Shown: piece after piece, positions 26,281 through 34,448 of the stretch
Numbering within the stretch: position 1 is the first letter of the stretch
How the letters are laid out: each line of letters starts with the position of its first letter
Origin: Beijerinckia sp. 28-YEA-48
GTDB taxonomy: Bacteria > Pseudomonadota > Alphaproteobacteria > Rhizobiales > Beijerinckiaceae
Assembly: GCF_900104955.1 (NCBI RefSeq)
Contig: NZ_FNSI01000001.1
Coordinates: forward strand, 2,142,001-2,206,000
Direction: 5' to 3'
DNA length: 64,000 nucleotides
Made by a program: the position numbers and the translations under genes
The notes under the pieces: model-generated
Databases searched by the model: none
What the model was told of the DNA's origin: nothing
The model's input: only the letters and a program-made list of their open reading frames with translations

Positions 26281-27860
26281 CTAGCCCCGATACTTATCCG
26301 CATTGGGTTTTCGATGGATCCCCGATTGATGACCCTTTCGGGTATGGCGATCGCGCGGTTCGGTTCATTCGCGCCCTACGCCACCCAAAGACGGGGAAGC
26401 CGTTCCAACTCGACCCATGGCAGGAACGCATTGTTCGGCGCATTTATGGGCCGCGCAATCCGGACGGCAGCCGGATCGTTCGGCAGGTCATAGCTCTGAT
26501 TTCCCGTGGCGCTCGTAAGACGACGCTCGGTGCTGCCCTTGGACTGCTTCATACGATCGGCCCCGAACGTGTTCCCCACGGACAGGTAGTCCTAGCGGCT
26601 TACGACCGAGCGCAGGCGCGTATCGCCTTCGATGAGGCGACCGGCATTTGCCGCGCTGATCGCTTCGTTGTCGGCGCAACCCGTATTCGTGACGGCCGCC
26701 ATGACATTCTTCACCGCAAAAGCGGCGCGACCATGAAAGCCGTTTCGAGCGATGCCGCCGCCCAGAACGGCAAAACACCCTCCTTCGTTCTGTTTGATGA
26801 GGTGCATGCGTGGAAGAAGCGCGAGCTCTACGACATTCTGCGTACTGGCTTGACCAAAACCGCCGGAACGCTCTCAGTCGTTATTTCGCAGGCCGGGCGC
26901 GGCACGGACAATCTCGCCACTGAGATTTTCGACTATGCCCGGAAGATCGCCCTTGGCGAGATTGAGAACGAAACTGTTCTGCCGATCCTATTTGAAACGC
27001 CGCAAGACGCTGATTGGCGCGATGAAAAGGTGTGGCATCGCGCCAATCCCGGCCTCGCCCAGGGCTATCCCGATCTATCGGCTATGCGTGAAATGGCGCG
27101 AGAGGCGGAAACCCGTCCGGCGATGCGCGTGAAGTTCTGCAACGATCATCTAGGTATGTGGTTTGATTACCATAGCGACCCATGGATTGAGATTGCCATC
27201 TGGGACGCTTGTGGAAACGAGCCGATCGACCTGTCAAAATATGAAGGCGAGAAGGCATGGATTGGCGTTGACCTAGGAGAGGTCGATGACCTTAGCGCCG
27301 TAGTGCTGGCTCTTCGCGGCCCCGACGATAGCTTCATAATCGTTCCGTACATCTTCTCGGATGAAGCCTCGATCCAGAAGAAGCAAATTCGTGGCGACGC
27401 ACCATATAAAAAGTGGGCAGACCAGGGATATTTGATCGTCACGAAGGACAATGTCACTGATTACGACGCGATCGAAGCCAAGATCGTTGAACTATCAGAG
27501 CGTTTCAACGTTCAAGAAATCCCGATCGATACCTTTTCCGGTCGCCCCATGATCACCCGGCTTCTATCCCACGGGCTCCCGGTACTCGAACATCGCCAAG
27601 GATTCATATCCATGGCCGCGCCGACCCGTGCATTCGAGCGAGCGGCCTTAGCAGGCAAGATCAAACATGGCGGCCATCCCGTCTTACGCTGGTCAATCGG
27701 CAACATCCTGATCGATACCGATCCAGCTGGCAATCAGAAGCCGACGAAGAAACGCAGCCGCGACAAGATCGACCCCGTAGTTGCCGCCATCATGGCGCTT
27801 GGCCGCGCTGACCACAATGAATCGACGGAAGCCGGAGTTTTCGTTCTAGAGGAAGAGTAG
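26277..27860 (+). CDS. Terminase large subunit
   Basis: The packaging motor and nuclease, 527 residues. The N-terminal ATPase has a deviant Walker A, SRGARKTTLGAAL, and Walker B, FVLFDEVHAW. The C-terminal nuclease shows the first catalytic aspartate in WIGVDLGEVDDLSAVV, and IDTFSGRPM later. The type is that of HK97/P27-linked terminases. It stands after the head genes instead of before the portal, a rearranged order. One base separates its stop from the tape-measure start. Confidence 0.93.
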   Translation: MTSPDTYPHWVFDGSPIDDPFGYGDRAVRFIRALRHPKTGKPFQLDPWQERIVRRIYGPRNPDGSRIVRQVIALISRGARKTTLGAALGLLHTIGPERVPHGQVVLAAYDRAQARIAFDEATGICRADRFVVGATRIRDGRHDILHRKSGATMKAVSSDAAAQNGKTPSFVLFDEVHAWKKRELYDILRTGLTKTAGTLSVVISQAGRGTDNLATEIFDYARKIALGEIENETVLPILFETPQDADWRDEKVWHRANPGLAQGYPDLSAMREMAREAETRPAMRVKFCNDHLGMWFDYHSDPWIEIAIWDACGNEPIDLSKYEGEKAWIGVDLGEVDDLSAVVLALRGPDDSFIIVPYIFSDEASIQKKQIRGDAPYKKWADQGYLIVTKDNVTDYDAIEAKIVELSERFNVQEIPIDTFSGRPMITRLLSHGLPVLEHRQGFISMAAPTRAFERAALAGKIKHGGHPVLRWSIGNILIDTDPAGNQKPTKKRSRDKIDPVVAAIMALGRADHNESTEAGVFVLEEE

Positions 27861-27861
27861 A

Positions 27862-30126
27862 ATGGCCCAAGATAATCGCGCGCTCGTTTTCGAACTCGAC
27901 GCCCGTACCGAGAAGCTTGAACGTGCATTTGACCGTGCGAATAAGTCCGCCAACGATAATATGAAAGCTATCGAGCGACAGGGAGACGCGTCCGCACGGC
28001 GTATCGATGCCAGCTTTGCCCGAACCGCTACGAGTGTTGCCGCTTCGATGGCCTCAACCGCCGCCAGCGGATACATTATGTATCAGCGTTTCCAGCAGAT
28101 CGAGCAAGGCGCGAATCTTGCCGGCACAGCAATGCGCAAGGTGTTGAACTTTGTCATTGGTTATCGAGTTGCTATCGCCACCTTCACGGCCCTAGGTTTG
28201 GCCGCCAATCAGGCTGCCGAAACGATTGAGCGGATGCAGCAGATTGCCGCCAAGGCCAATACTGCCGGCGTCGGCACGACCTTTCTTCAGTCATGGACTA
28301 ACCAAGCCGAAAAGCTTGGCGTAACCGTAGAGAACGTTGAGAAGGCGCTAATCAGTGCTCGTGGCGCTTTGCGCGATCAGGCTGACGATCTCGGCAAACT
28401 GACGATTTCACCTGTTCAAAAGCTACTCGATGAGCTGTATCGCTCCGGGCAAGTCGTCGGACGTGGTCTCGATGACTTCCTTAAATCTGGCAACGTTGAA
28501 CAACGCATTCAGGCGATTAAAATTGCCATTCAGGAACTGTTGAACGCTGGCCGCGATCTCCAGGCGAACAAGCTGGGGGAAATGGTCTTTGGTGCCGGCG
28601 TTGGCGAAAAGATCGTCTCCGGCATCCGAAGCGGCGCAGTCGCGGTTGAAGCCATGGGTACAGCGGCACAATCTGCCGGCAACACCTTTGACGCTGCCCT
28701 GATCCAGAAAGCAGACGAACTAGACCAGCGGTTGAAGGTTGCACGCGCGGAACTTTCGAATGCGTTCGTTCCGATCTTGAACGATATCGCGTCTATCGGC
28801 CTGACGATTAATAGTGGGTGGGTGACGATCAATGAAACGATTGCACGTGCTGCCCAAACGTTAGGCAACTTCTACACGGTCTCTAAAGCTGCATACGCCG
28901 CCGTGTCAGCTGCAAACGCCGAAGTTTATTCGAACCGTCGCGCACAGGCCCGTATTGGCATGACGCAACGCGGTCCTGACGCCATCATCAGCGATGAACA
29001 GATTTCCGACCAACGTGCCCGCGCCGAAATCGCGTACAAGCTTCGGGCTGGGCAACTCGATAAGCGTGGCGATATTTCCAACCTGCCCGACGGCAGTGCC
29101 GCTTTCCTGCCTAACACCGCCCTGCCACAAAACCCGCCGGTTCCTTCCGCACGTCCGACCTACACCGAACTTCAGCGCCAGCCGCGAGCCCCAGCCGCCG
29201 GTGGCAACGCTGGCGGTGCGCAAGGCTTCGATCAGGTGGAAGGATATCTCAACCGTTTGCAGCGCTCGACCGAACTTCTCCAGGTCGAAGCCGCCGCCAT
29301 GGATAAGAGTAAAGTCGAGCGCGAAAAGATGGTTCGTATGGTCGAGGCCGAAGCCCAGGCCCGGTCGCGCGGAACACCTCTCAGCGAAAAGGAACGGGAA
29401 CAGGTGGAAGCCACCGCAACCGCCTACGCGAACGCCAGCCAGAAGCTTGAGGCTCTACAGCAACGCCGTGAAAGCTTGAACCAGAGTGCCGACCTTCTCG
29501 GCAATCAGCTTATTGACGGTTTCGACGCCATTGCCCTACGCGGCGAATCTGCGGCAAGCGTGATTAAGAGCTTGATCAGCGTTTTGATCAAAGCCGTTGC
29601 CCAAGCGGCTCTGCTTGGAAGCGGACCATTCGCCGGCTTGTTCGGCACCGCTGGCGCAAGCGGTGCAACTGGCGGCATTTTCGGCGCGTTCATGAAGGGG
29701 TTCGGGCTCACCTTTGCTGAAGGCGGCTACGTTTCCGGCCCCGGAACCACTACTTCGGATTCGATCCCGGCTTGGCTCTCGGACAAGGAATTCGTCATCA
29801 ACGCCAAAGCGACGCAGCAATATCGCCCGCTATTGGAAGCTATCAATTCCGGCCGTGTTCCCAAGTTCGCAGCCGGCGGTGCTGTGCGGGGCTTGTCGAT
29901 GCCTACCCTGCCATCGCTCCCCGCCTCGGTTCAACCGCTTGGCGCCGGCTCGGCTCCGGTCATCAACATTTCCTCGCCAATCACCGTGAACGGTAGCTCC
30001 GGCACGCCGGCCCAGAACGCCGATCTGGCGAAGCAGATGGGCCGTCAGATGGAACAGGCGATGCGAACCGTAGTAGTCTCGGAACTACAAAAGCAGCTTC
30101 GCCCCGGCAACCTCTTAAACCGCTGA
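27862..30126 (+). CDS. Tape-measure-like protein
   Basis: A 754-residue protein with the layout of phage tape measures. The N-terminus is helical and charged (ARTEKLERAFDRANKSAND), a hydrophobic region covers about 65-120, and a long middle is helical. Near the C-terminus lies FAEGGYVSGPGTTTSDSIPA followed by WLSDKEFVINAKAT, a common ending in siphophage tape measures. At about 3 residues per nm scale this would set a tail of roughly 100 nm. It is present although no tail tube gene is seen, the strangest point of the element. The 156 bp after it hold no gene. Confidence 0.85.
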   Translation: MAQDNRALVFELDARTEKLERAFDRANKSANDNMKAIERQGDASARRIDASFARTATSVAASMASTAASGYIMYQRFQQIEQGANLAGTAMRKVLNFVIGYRVAIATFTALGLAANQAAETIERMQQIAAKANTAGVGTTFLQSWTNQAEKLGVTVENVEKALISARGALRDQADDLGKLTISPVQKLLDELYRSGQVVGRGLDDFLKSGNVEQRIQAIKIAIQELLNAGRDLQANKLGEMVFGAGVGEKIVSGIRSGAVAVEAMGTAAQSAGNTFDAALIQKADELDQRLKVARAELSNAFVPILNDIASIGLTINSGWVTINETIARAAQTLGNFYTVSKAAYAAVSAANAEVYSNRRAQARIGMTQRGPDAIISDEQISDQRARAEIAYKLRAGQLDKRGDISNLPDGSAAFLPNTALPQNPPVPSARPTYTELQRQPRAPAAGGNAGGAQGFDQVEGYLNRLQRSTELLQVEAAAMDKSKVEREKMVRMVEAEAQARSRGTPLSEKEREQVEATATAYANASQKLEALQQRRESLNQSADLLGNQLIDGFDAIALRGESAASVIKSLISVLIKAVAQAALLGSGPFAGLFGTAGASGATGGIFGAFMKGFGLTFAEGGYVSGPGTTTSDSIPAWLSDKEFVINAKATQQYRPLLEAINSGRVPKFAAGGAVRGLSMPTLPSLPASVQPLGAGSAPVINISSPITVNGSSGTPAQNADLAKQMGRQMEQAMRTVVVSELQKQLRPGNLLNR

Positions 30127-30282
30127 AAAAAGGCCAACCCCTCTTTATAGTCACCGACCTAATGGTTTGCGGACACTTTTTTGCTTCGACAAAAGATAAT
30201 CCACTTTCCGAAAAAGCACTGATGCATCATAATTTAACTCGTGGGGACAACTGACTTAATCCAACTATGGAGTTGATCCCCC

Positions 30283-30717
30283 GTGTCCCGTAATCAGCAT
30301 ACCATCGCGGTATCGCGCGCAAGCGCGGTTCGTCTTCGCGCCTTAGCTAATCATCAAGACATTCCCATCACCCGGCTAATCGATCGCTGGATCGATCAGG
30401 CTTACGCCAGCCCGGATGCACCATCCCAGAACGATTTCGAAAGCCTGATCGATGAGACACCGGAAGGGCGCAGCGTCGTCTACAATTTCGCTTCCGGCAC
30501 GATCTTTAAAATCCCGATGCAGAACGCGCTGTCGGTCGCTCAAGCTATTCGCGAAGTTGCCTACGGCCGGAAGTCAGTAGTTTTCGATATGGACGCGAAT
30601 GTCCTGATCGCGCGTCGGGGAACGGGTCTCGCTCTCGAACAAGGCGATCAAAAGGAGCTTTGCTCGGCGCTACGCGCATGCCGGATCGCTACAGATATAG
30701 AGGAAGCCGCGACGTAG
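30283..30717 (+). CDS. Ribbon-helix-helix-like protein
   Basis: A protein of 144 residues starting at a GTG 11 bases after a GGAG site. The first 45 residues (HTIAVSRASAVRLRALANHQ and onward, then ITRLIDRWIDQAY) resemble a ribbon-helix-helix DNA-binding domain. The rest is an alpha/beta region with no match I recognise. It lies between the packaging block and the replication gene and could be the element's transcriptional regulator, as no CI-type repressor is present. A hairpin follows directly. Confidence 0.5.
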   Translation: MSRNQHTIAVSRASAVRLRALANHQDIPITRLIDRWIDQAYASPDAPSQNDFESLIDETPEGRSVVYNFASGTIFKIPMQNALSVAQAIREVAYGRKSVVFDMDANVLIARRGTGLALEQGDQKELCSALRACRIATDIEEAAT

Positions 30718-30729
30718 AACATAAAGAAA

Positions 30730-30759
30730 CCCCGCCGTGGAGTCTGAAACACGGCGGGG
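30730..30759. terminator. Strong hairpin between the RHH and replication genes
   Basis: A perfect 10-bp stem, CCCCGCCGTG with CACGGCGGGG, and a 10-base loop. The T-run (TTTCTTTAT) is on the minus strand, so it would best stop leftward transcripts. It covers the most upstream GTG of the replication gene. Confidence 0.7.
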
Positions 30760-31792
30760 CAGTCAGTCCTTAAATACCCAACGCCTTTGCGAGAACATTC
30801 GGTATAGCGTGATTATAGCAGCCCCAGATAAACATTGCAGCGATAACGTCGGAATAATTTCGGGTACGCCTGGCGCCTATCATTCGACCGGGACTGCTTC
30901 TAAGCGCACCGACCGGCGAAATGTTCCCAAAAAAGGAAATCGCCATCACCGGAAATCGCGCACTAAGGATGCACACTTTCTGTTAGGGCCGCAGCAACTT
31001 CAGATTAGCACCGAAGTTCCGGTTTCCGCCGACTCTTTAGTGGCAAACTCCCTTATCGATTCTCAATCCCTTCAATCTGAATCTCTACCCCCTACCCCAT
31101 CCCCTTCTCTATCTCCCAAAACCCGCAAATCCTGGGAAGGCTCTTACGTTGAGAATCCCAAGGAACTGCCCCGTCATAGATTCCGGAAACCGGCACAGTG
31201 GCGCGATATCACCGATGAGCGCCGTATTCTCGAATATCACCGGGCAATGTATTCCCTTGGACCTGTCTGCGCCTTCACACTGAATCTCAATCCGGAAGTC
31301 GAAGCAAAAGCCAGATCCGAGACGAGCCCTGCTAATTGGCTTCTCCGGCGGATTAAGCGCGAGCTTTCTATCGCTTTTGAAAAAGACATTCCATTTTGGT
31401 TTGCTCTGGAAGAAACCGAAGACGATCGCCGGATGCACCTGCACGGCGAGATAGGAATACCGTTTGCTGGAATTAAATTAGCCCATGGGGCGCTTAAACG
31501 AGCCGGCGGCAGGTGGAGTAGCGGCAGCCAGTATCAAGCCCATATCAGAGCAAATCCGAATGATGGTTGGGCTGACTATTCCGCGAAGAATGCGACGTGG
31601 CACTCGCCCAAGCTTAAGAAGCGTTATCCGAAAATGCGCCAACTAAGCACCATCTCCGGCGGTTGGTATGGTTCGACGCAGACCGTGACGCGGGAAGCGA
31701 CGAAGCACTACGAAGCTGATTTGGGAATCTCTCGATCCAGTAACTCTGTCACTTCCATTCCGGCAGCTTTGGCTTCGTCCACGACCTTTTGA
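30737..31792 (+). CDS. HUH-type replication initiator-like protein
   Basis: Up to 351 residues. The C-terminal half carries, in order and at usual spacing, the three motifs of rolling-circle initiators: motif I AFTLNLN (179-185), motif II RRMHLHGEI with H234 and H236, and motif III DYSAKN with the candidate catalytic Y281 and K284. Such enzymes nick the origin and stay bound by the tyrosine. The N-terminal third is basic, then Ser/Pro-rich. The start is uncertain: GTG 30737 lies inside a hairpin, and GTG 30809 is the next choice. The last 85 bp overlap the convergent gene 31708-32352. The family assignment is from motifs only. Confidence 0.6.
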   Translation: MESETRRGSQSLNTQRLCENIRYSVIIAAPDKHCSDNVGIISGTPGAYHSTGTASKRTDRRNVPKKGNRHHRKSRTKDAHFLLGPQQLQISTEVPVSADSLVANSLIDSQSLQSESLPPTPSPSLSPKTRKSWEGSYVENPKELPRHRFRKPAQWRDITDERRILEYHRAMYSLGPVCAFTLNLNPEVEAKARSETSPANWLLRRIKRELSIAFEKDIPFWFALEETEDDRRMHLHGEIGIPFAGIKLAHGALKRAGGRWSSGSQYQAHIRANPNDGWADYSAKNATWHSPKLKKRYPKMRQLSTISGGWYGSTQTVTREATKHYEADLGISRSSNSVTSIPAALASSTTF

Positions 31793-32352
31793 AGGCGTTC
31801 GAAATGTTCCAGAAAGTGTTGGTATATTTGTTTTGCGAGCACCATTCTTTGATCGTGCGACATTTCTCGTAAGTCGTTTCGAATTTTATCGAAAGTCGCT
31901 ACACGCTCCTTTCTCTTATCTATCTCTTCTATGCCGATTTTCTCGTAAGCAAGCTCCTCCCACCAGTGATCGAAGGCTTTCATTTTCAATGAATAGTCGC
32001 CGCTCAGCCGGCGATATAGAAGGGTTGCGAAACCGATGATCGACATTGTCTGATCTAAACTGTGAGAAGCGAGTACGGCGTAGGGGTCGCGATCCGCATG
32101 CTTTAAAAAATTCGCGACGCTACTGATCAAACGCCATCCTTCGGCTTTTAGTATGGCGTTCATCTGATCGGTAAACCCATCATCCTTATGATGAGGATAG
32201 ATATCAAAGAGCACCTTTAAGCTGGCGAACGCCAAAGTGTGTATCGAGAGGCTATCGGCATTGTCGAAGTACAAATCGATCGCTGTATCGAGCTGCCGCC
32301 GGGCCGCTTCTAGCTTTGTAATAGAGACGCTTACGCCTTCGGTATCTGACAT
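31708..32352 (-). CDS. Unknown protein, convergent with the replication gene
   Basis: A helical protein of 214 residues. I do not recognise the family. Visible features are an N-terminal helix-rich part with LAFASLKVLFDIYPHHKD, the segment SSVANFLKHADRDP in the middle, and a long charged helix at the end (QHFLEHFERLQKVVDEAKAA). It has no signal or membrane segment. The ATG at 32352 follows a GGAAAG site; an upstream start at 32379 is less likely. It is the only leftward gene apart from the integrase, and it begins 48 bp from a perfect 12-bp inverted repeat. An accessory or defence role is possible but unsupported. Confidence 0.6.
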   Translation of the reverse strand: MSDTEGVSVSITKLEAARRQLDTAIDLYFDNADSLSIHTLAFASLKVLFDIYPHHKDDGFTDQMNAILKAEGWRLISSVANFLKHADRDPYAVLASHSLDQTMSIIGFATLLYRRLSGDYSLKMKAFDHWWEELAYEKIGIEEIDKRKERVATFDKIRNDLREMSHDQRMVLAKQIYQHFLEHFERLQKVVDEAKAAGMEVTELLDREIPKSAS

Positions 32353-32399
32353 GCTGCTTTCCCAGCTCACTCCGACCAACCCATATTTGCGGCAGAGAA

Positions 32400-32425
32400 A
32401 AGATAAGTCAAAATTGACTTATCTT
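32400..32425. promoter_or_regulatory. Candidate operator in a divergent promoter
   Basis: A perfect inverted repeat with 12-bp arms, AAGATAAGTCAA and TTGACTTATCTT, separated by AA. It lies between the leftward gene (start 32352) and the rightward small gene (start 32504). The right arm contains TTGACT, which could double as a -35 box. This is the only symmetrical site of this quality in the element, so it may be the control switch. Confidence 0.6.
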
Positions 32426-32503
32426 ATTGATTTAATTGACATTTATCTCGAATCATGAGATCTCAGCGTCACCGTCACTTCAGGCGGTGATTTGGAGACG
32501 CCC

Positions 32504-32728
32504 ATGCATCAAGCTGTAATCACGCTCGAACAGTTCGCCGACCTCTGGGAAGAACTCGAACAGGTAATGCAGGTAGACATTGCCGGCGTGAAGACGACAT
32601 CGGCCCGACACCCTGCTTTAGGTGCTGTGGTCGCGATCCAAGATATCCAAGATGACATGATCCTCCTTAGCCAGAAGAATGTCGAAGCTCTGCAACGCTA
32701 TCGCCGCCTCGACAATCGCATACTGTAA
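32504..32728 (+). CDS. Small protein of unknown function
   Basis: A 74-residue acidic protein. The ATG at 32504 has GGAG six bases upstream; the frame could start at a TTG four codons earlier. It contains ITLEQFADLWEELEQVMQVD at the start and IQDIQDDMILLSQKNVEAL later, both predicted helical. I do not recognise it. It is the first rightward gene after the inverted repeat, followed by two more small genes, the position of early control or antirestriction genes in mobile elements. Confidence 0.5.
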   Translation: MHQAVITLEQFADLWEELEQVMQVDIAGVKTTSARHPALGAVVAIQDIQDDMILLSQKNVEALQRYRRLDNRIL

Positions 32729-32810
32729 CAATTCGTGACGTAAAACCCATATCGCGATCGCTATAGCCTTAAAGCCGGGCACTACTCCGGCCATTTAAGG
32801 AGCCTCAGCA

Positions 32811-32981
32811 ATGCAGACTTTGCCCATGGAGAGCGGCTACGTCACGTTCAACATCGATCAACACAGGCTCGATGAAGCACGGCGGTTGATGAGAGTACCG
32901 GCCGATCCCCTCGAAGAAAGCGACCGTGAGCTTGAAGCAATCCTGATCGAGCTGGATCAGATGCCTGTTGAGCAAGCTTAG
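32811..32981 (+). CDS. Small acidic protein (56 residues)
   Basis: A short gene with an AAGGAG site nine bases before the ATG. The 56-residue product is acidic and helical (DPLEESDRELEAILIELDQM). No family is recognised. The good ribosome site and coding-like composition support it; its shortness limits certainty. Confidence 0.5.
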   Translation: MQTLPMESGYVTFNIDQHRLDEARRLMRVPADPLEESDRELEAILIELDQMPVEQA

Positions 32982-33288
32982 CCTCAAATCGCGCTCGACG
33001 CGGGGACGGCATTCGCGACTCTAAATACGGAGAAGTTTGAATGCCTGAAAAGGCACCAGTGTAATCGGCAGGCCAGAAGGCCGGCTGTTTTTCAACGCAT
33101 CGCAACGGGTCGATTCTCGACCCCAAGCTAGAACCGATACCGGTTTTGGCATCGAATACTCATGCTCGAAAGGATCAACGAAATGAATCTTCTGGATATG
33201 ACTTGGACCAGATTGCGGAGGTGTTCGTAAAATCTGAATACTGGATCAATCACTACACTGCGGGCCGCCTCTAATAGGGAGAAAACCG
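32982..33288 (+). other. Stretch without a firm gene; contains a terminator
   Basis: Positions 33066-33092 form a rho-independent terminator: a stem CGGCAGGCC with GGCCGGCTG (one mismatch), loop AGAA, then five T. Beyond it, a rightward frame ending at about 33273 (with GYDLDQIAEVFVKSEYWINH) looks protein-like but has no ATG or GTG start. It may be a fragment. Nothing else is seen. Confidence 0.5.
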
Positions 33289-33555
33289 GTGAAGCGCGTT
33301 TACGTAACCGACATGTATGAATTCGAAATCGATAGTCAGCGCATCCAGTATTCAATCCATCCACGCGCCCTAAAAGCGTTCGGGGCCACTGATGATATCC
33401 CCGAAGATGATCTTTTTGATATGATCGATGAACGTCGCGATGAATTTAACGAGGCCGCTAAAGCCAAGTATCTCGCGATGGGAAGGCCGACAACGATGGT
33501 AATGCTCGACTTCGATGATTTCGATACCAAAACCGAGCTTGATGACCCTGTATAA
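33289..33555 (+). CDS. DUF1488-like small protein
   Basis: An 88-residue acidic protein starting at a GTG behind GGGAG. The pattern RIQYSIHPRALKAFG, then ERRDEFNEAAKAKYLAMG, resembles the DUF1488 family (found in many bacteria, function unknown). The C-terminus is rich in Asp. It ends 20 bp before a strong hairpin, so it is the last of the small rightward genes. The match is by pattern and is tentative. Confidence 0.5.
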   Translation: MKRVYVTDMYEFEIDSQRIQYSIHPRALKAFGATDDIPEDDLFDMIDERRDEFNEAAKAKYLAMGRPTTMVMLDFDDFDTKTELDDPV

Positions 33556-33574
33556 AACTTTCGATGAGGTGTTC

Positions 33575-33602
33575 AGCGCCGGGCGCTTGTGTGCCCGGCG
33601 CT
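33575..33602 (+). terminator. Hairpin terminator before the cyclase/SIR2 pair
   Basis: A perfect 10-bp stem AGCGCCGGGC with GCCCGGCGCT and an 8-base loop, followed by a weakly T-rich TTGATTG. It separates the small genes from the cyclase/SIR2 pair, which therefore may have its own promoter or depend on read-through. Confidence 0.65.
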
Positions 33603-33620
33603 TGATTGTCAGGAGGTCTA

Positions 33621-34418
33621 ATGAGTGCGCCCAGAGAAGAGCGTTTTTTCCTCTACATCGATATTCTTGGCTTCCGAGATTTGATTAAATCTGGCTACGA
33701 CATCCAAAGCATCTACGACATTATCGACGAACTACCGGCCCATGGGACGACTGATTTTCGCTGCATGATATTTTCCGATACCGTAATAGTGTTCACTGAT
33801 CATGATGAGTGGGCAAAGAGACCGATCGAAGCATTAATGTGGCTTACAGAATATGCTCAGTTTCTTTTTTATCGATTGATTAGCAGCGATGTTCACATAC
33901 GCGCATTCATCACCAAGGGTTTCTTCCGGTACAAGAAGCTTCGGCATTTTGAATCATATTATGGAGACGCGCTTGTCGAATGTTATGAGCGAGAAAAATC
34001 CATTAAATGCACAGGTGTCTTTTTAGACGCAAAACTGGCGCCCTACTGCAAATTTTTTGATCTCACTCAATACGATGCGCGAACCTACTACGTGCATGTC
34101 ATGCAGCACTTAAGAGACGCGCAAGCTCAATACCGCGACTATCCGCTTTCCGGTGTGCCGTTAGAATCGACCGGAATGTACTGGTGGACGGCTTATATGC
34201 TGCGCTATTTGGAAAATACATATCGCCACGCTGAGAATCTAAAGCTGTCCGGGGAGGTCAGACAGAAGCATCAAAATGCTTGGCGAGTTATTTCTAAGAA
34301 GTATCCGGGACTGACACGAAAATTGATCGACACAAATTTTGATTTCCACCAAATCATCAATTTAGATTGGACGGAACCCATGAGACGTATAGGAACTCCT
34401 GAAGGTGCTTGGGGGTAA
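33621..34418 (+). CDS. Class III nucleotide-cyclase-like protein
   Basis: A cytoplasmic protein of 265 residues. Two segments fit the metal-binding core of class III cyclases: FFLYIDILGFRDL with D14, and MIFSDTVIVF with D53. A later FITKGFFRY and YYGDALVECYE fit the third strand-helix unit, but the usual Asn/Arg pair that follows is not obvious. No sensor or membrane domain is fused. Similar stand-alone domains make the messenger in Pycsar-type phage defence. The ATG follows AGGAGG by four bases. It is AT-richer than the packaging genes and lies 30 bp before a SIR2-like gene on the same strand, so the two are probably one operon. Catalysis is inferred. Confidence 0.6.
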   Translation: MSAPREERFFLYIDILGFRDLIKSGYDIQSIYDIIDELPAHGTTDFRCMIFSDTVIVFTDHDEWAKRPIEALMWLTEYAQFLFYRLISSDVHIRAFITKGFFRYKKLRHFESYYGDALVECYEREKSIKCTGVFLDAKLAPYCKFFDLTQYDARTYYVHVMQHLRDAQAQYRDYPLSGVPLESTGMYWWTAYMLRYLENTYRHAENLKLSGEVRQKHQNAWRVISKKYPGLTRKLIDTNFDFHQIINLDWTEPMRRIGTPEGAWG

Positions 34419-34448
34419 AACCTTTAGGATCAAGGAAGGTGAGGCGCA

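Noticed and set aside
27862..30126. The element as a gene transfer agent
   Set aside because: It has an integrase, att sites and a replication-type gene, and lacks the GTA tail and baseplate genes; similarity to GTA is limited to single proteins.
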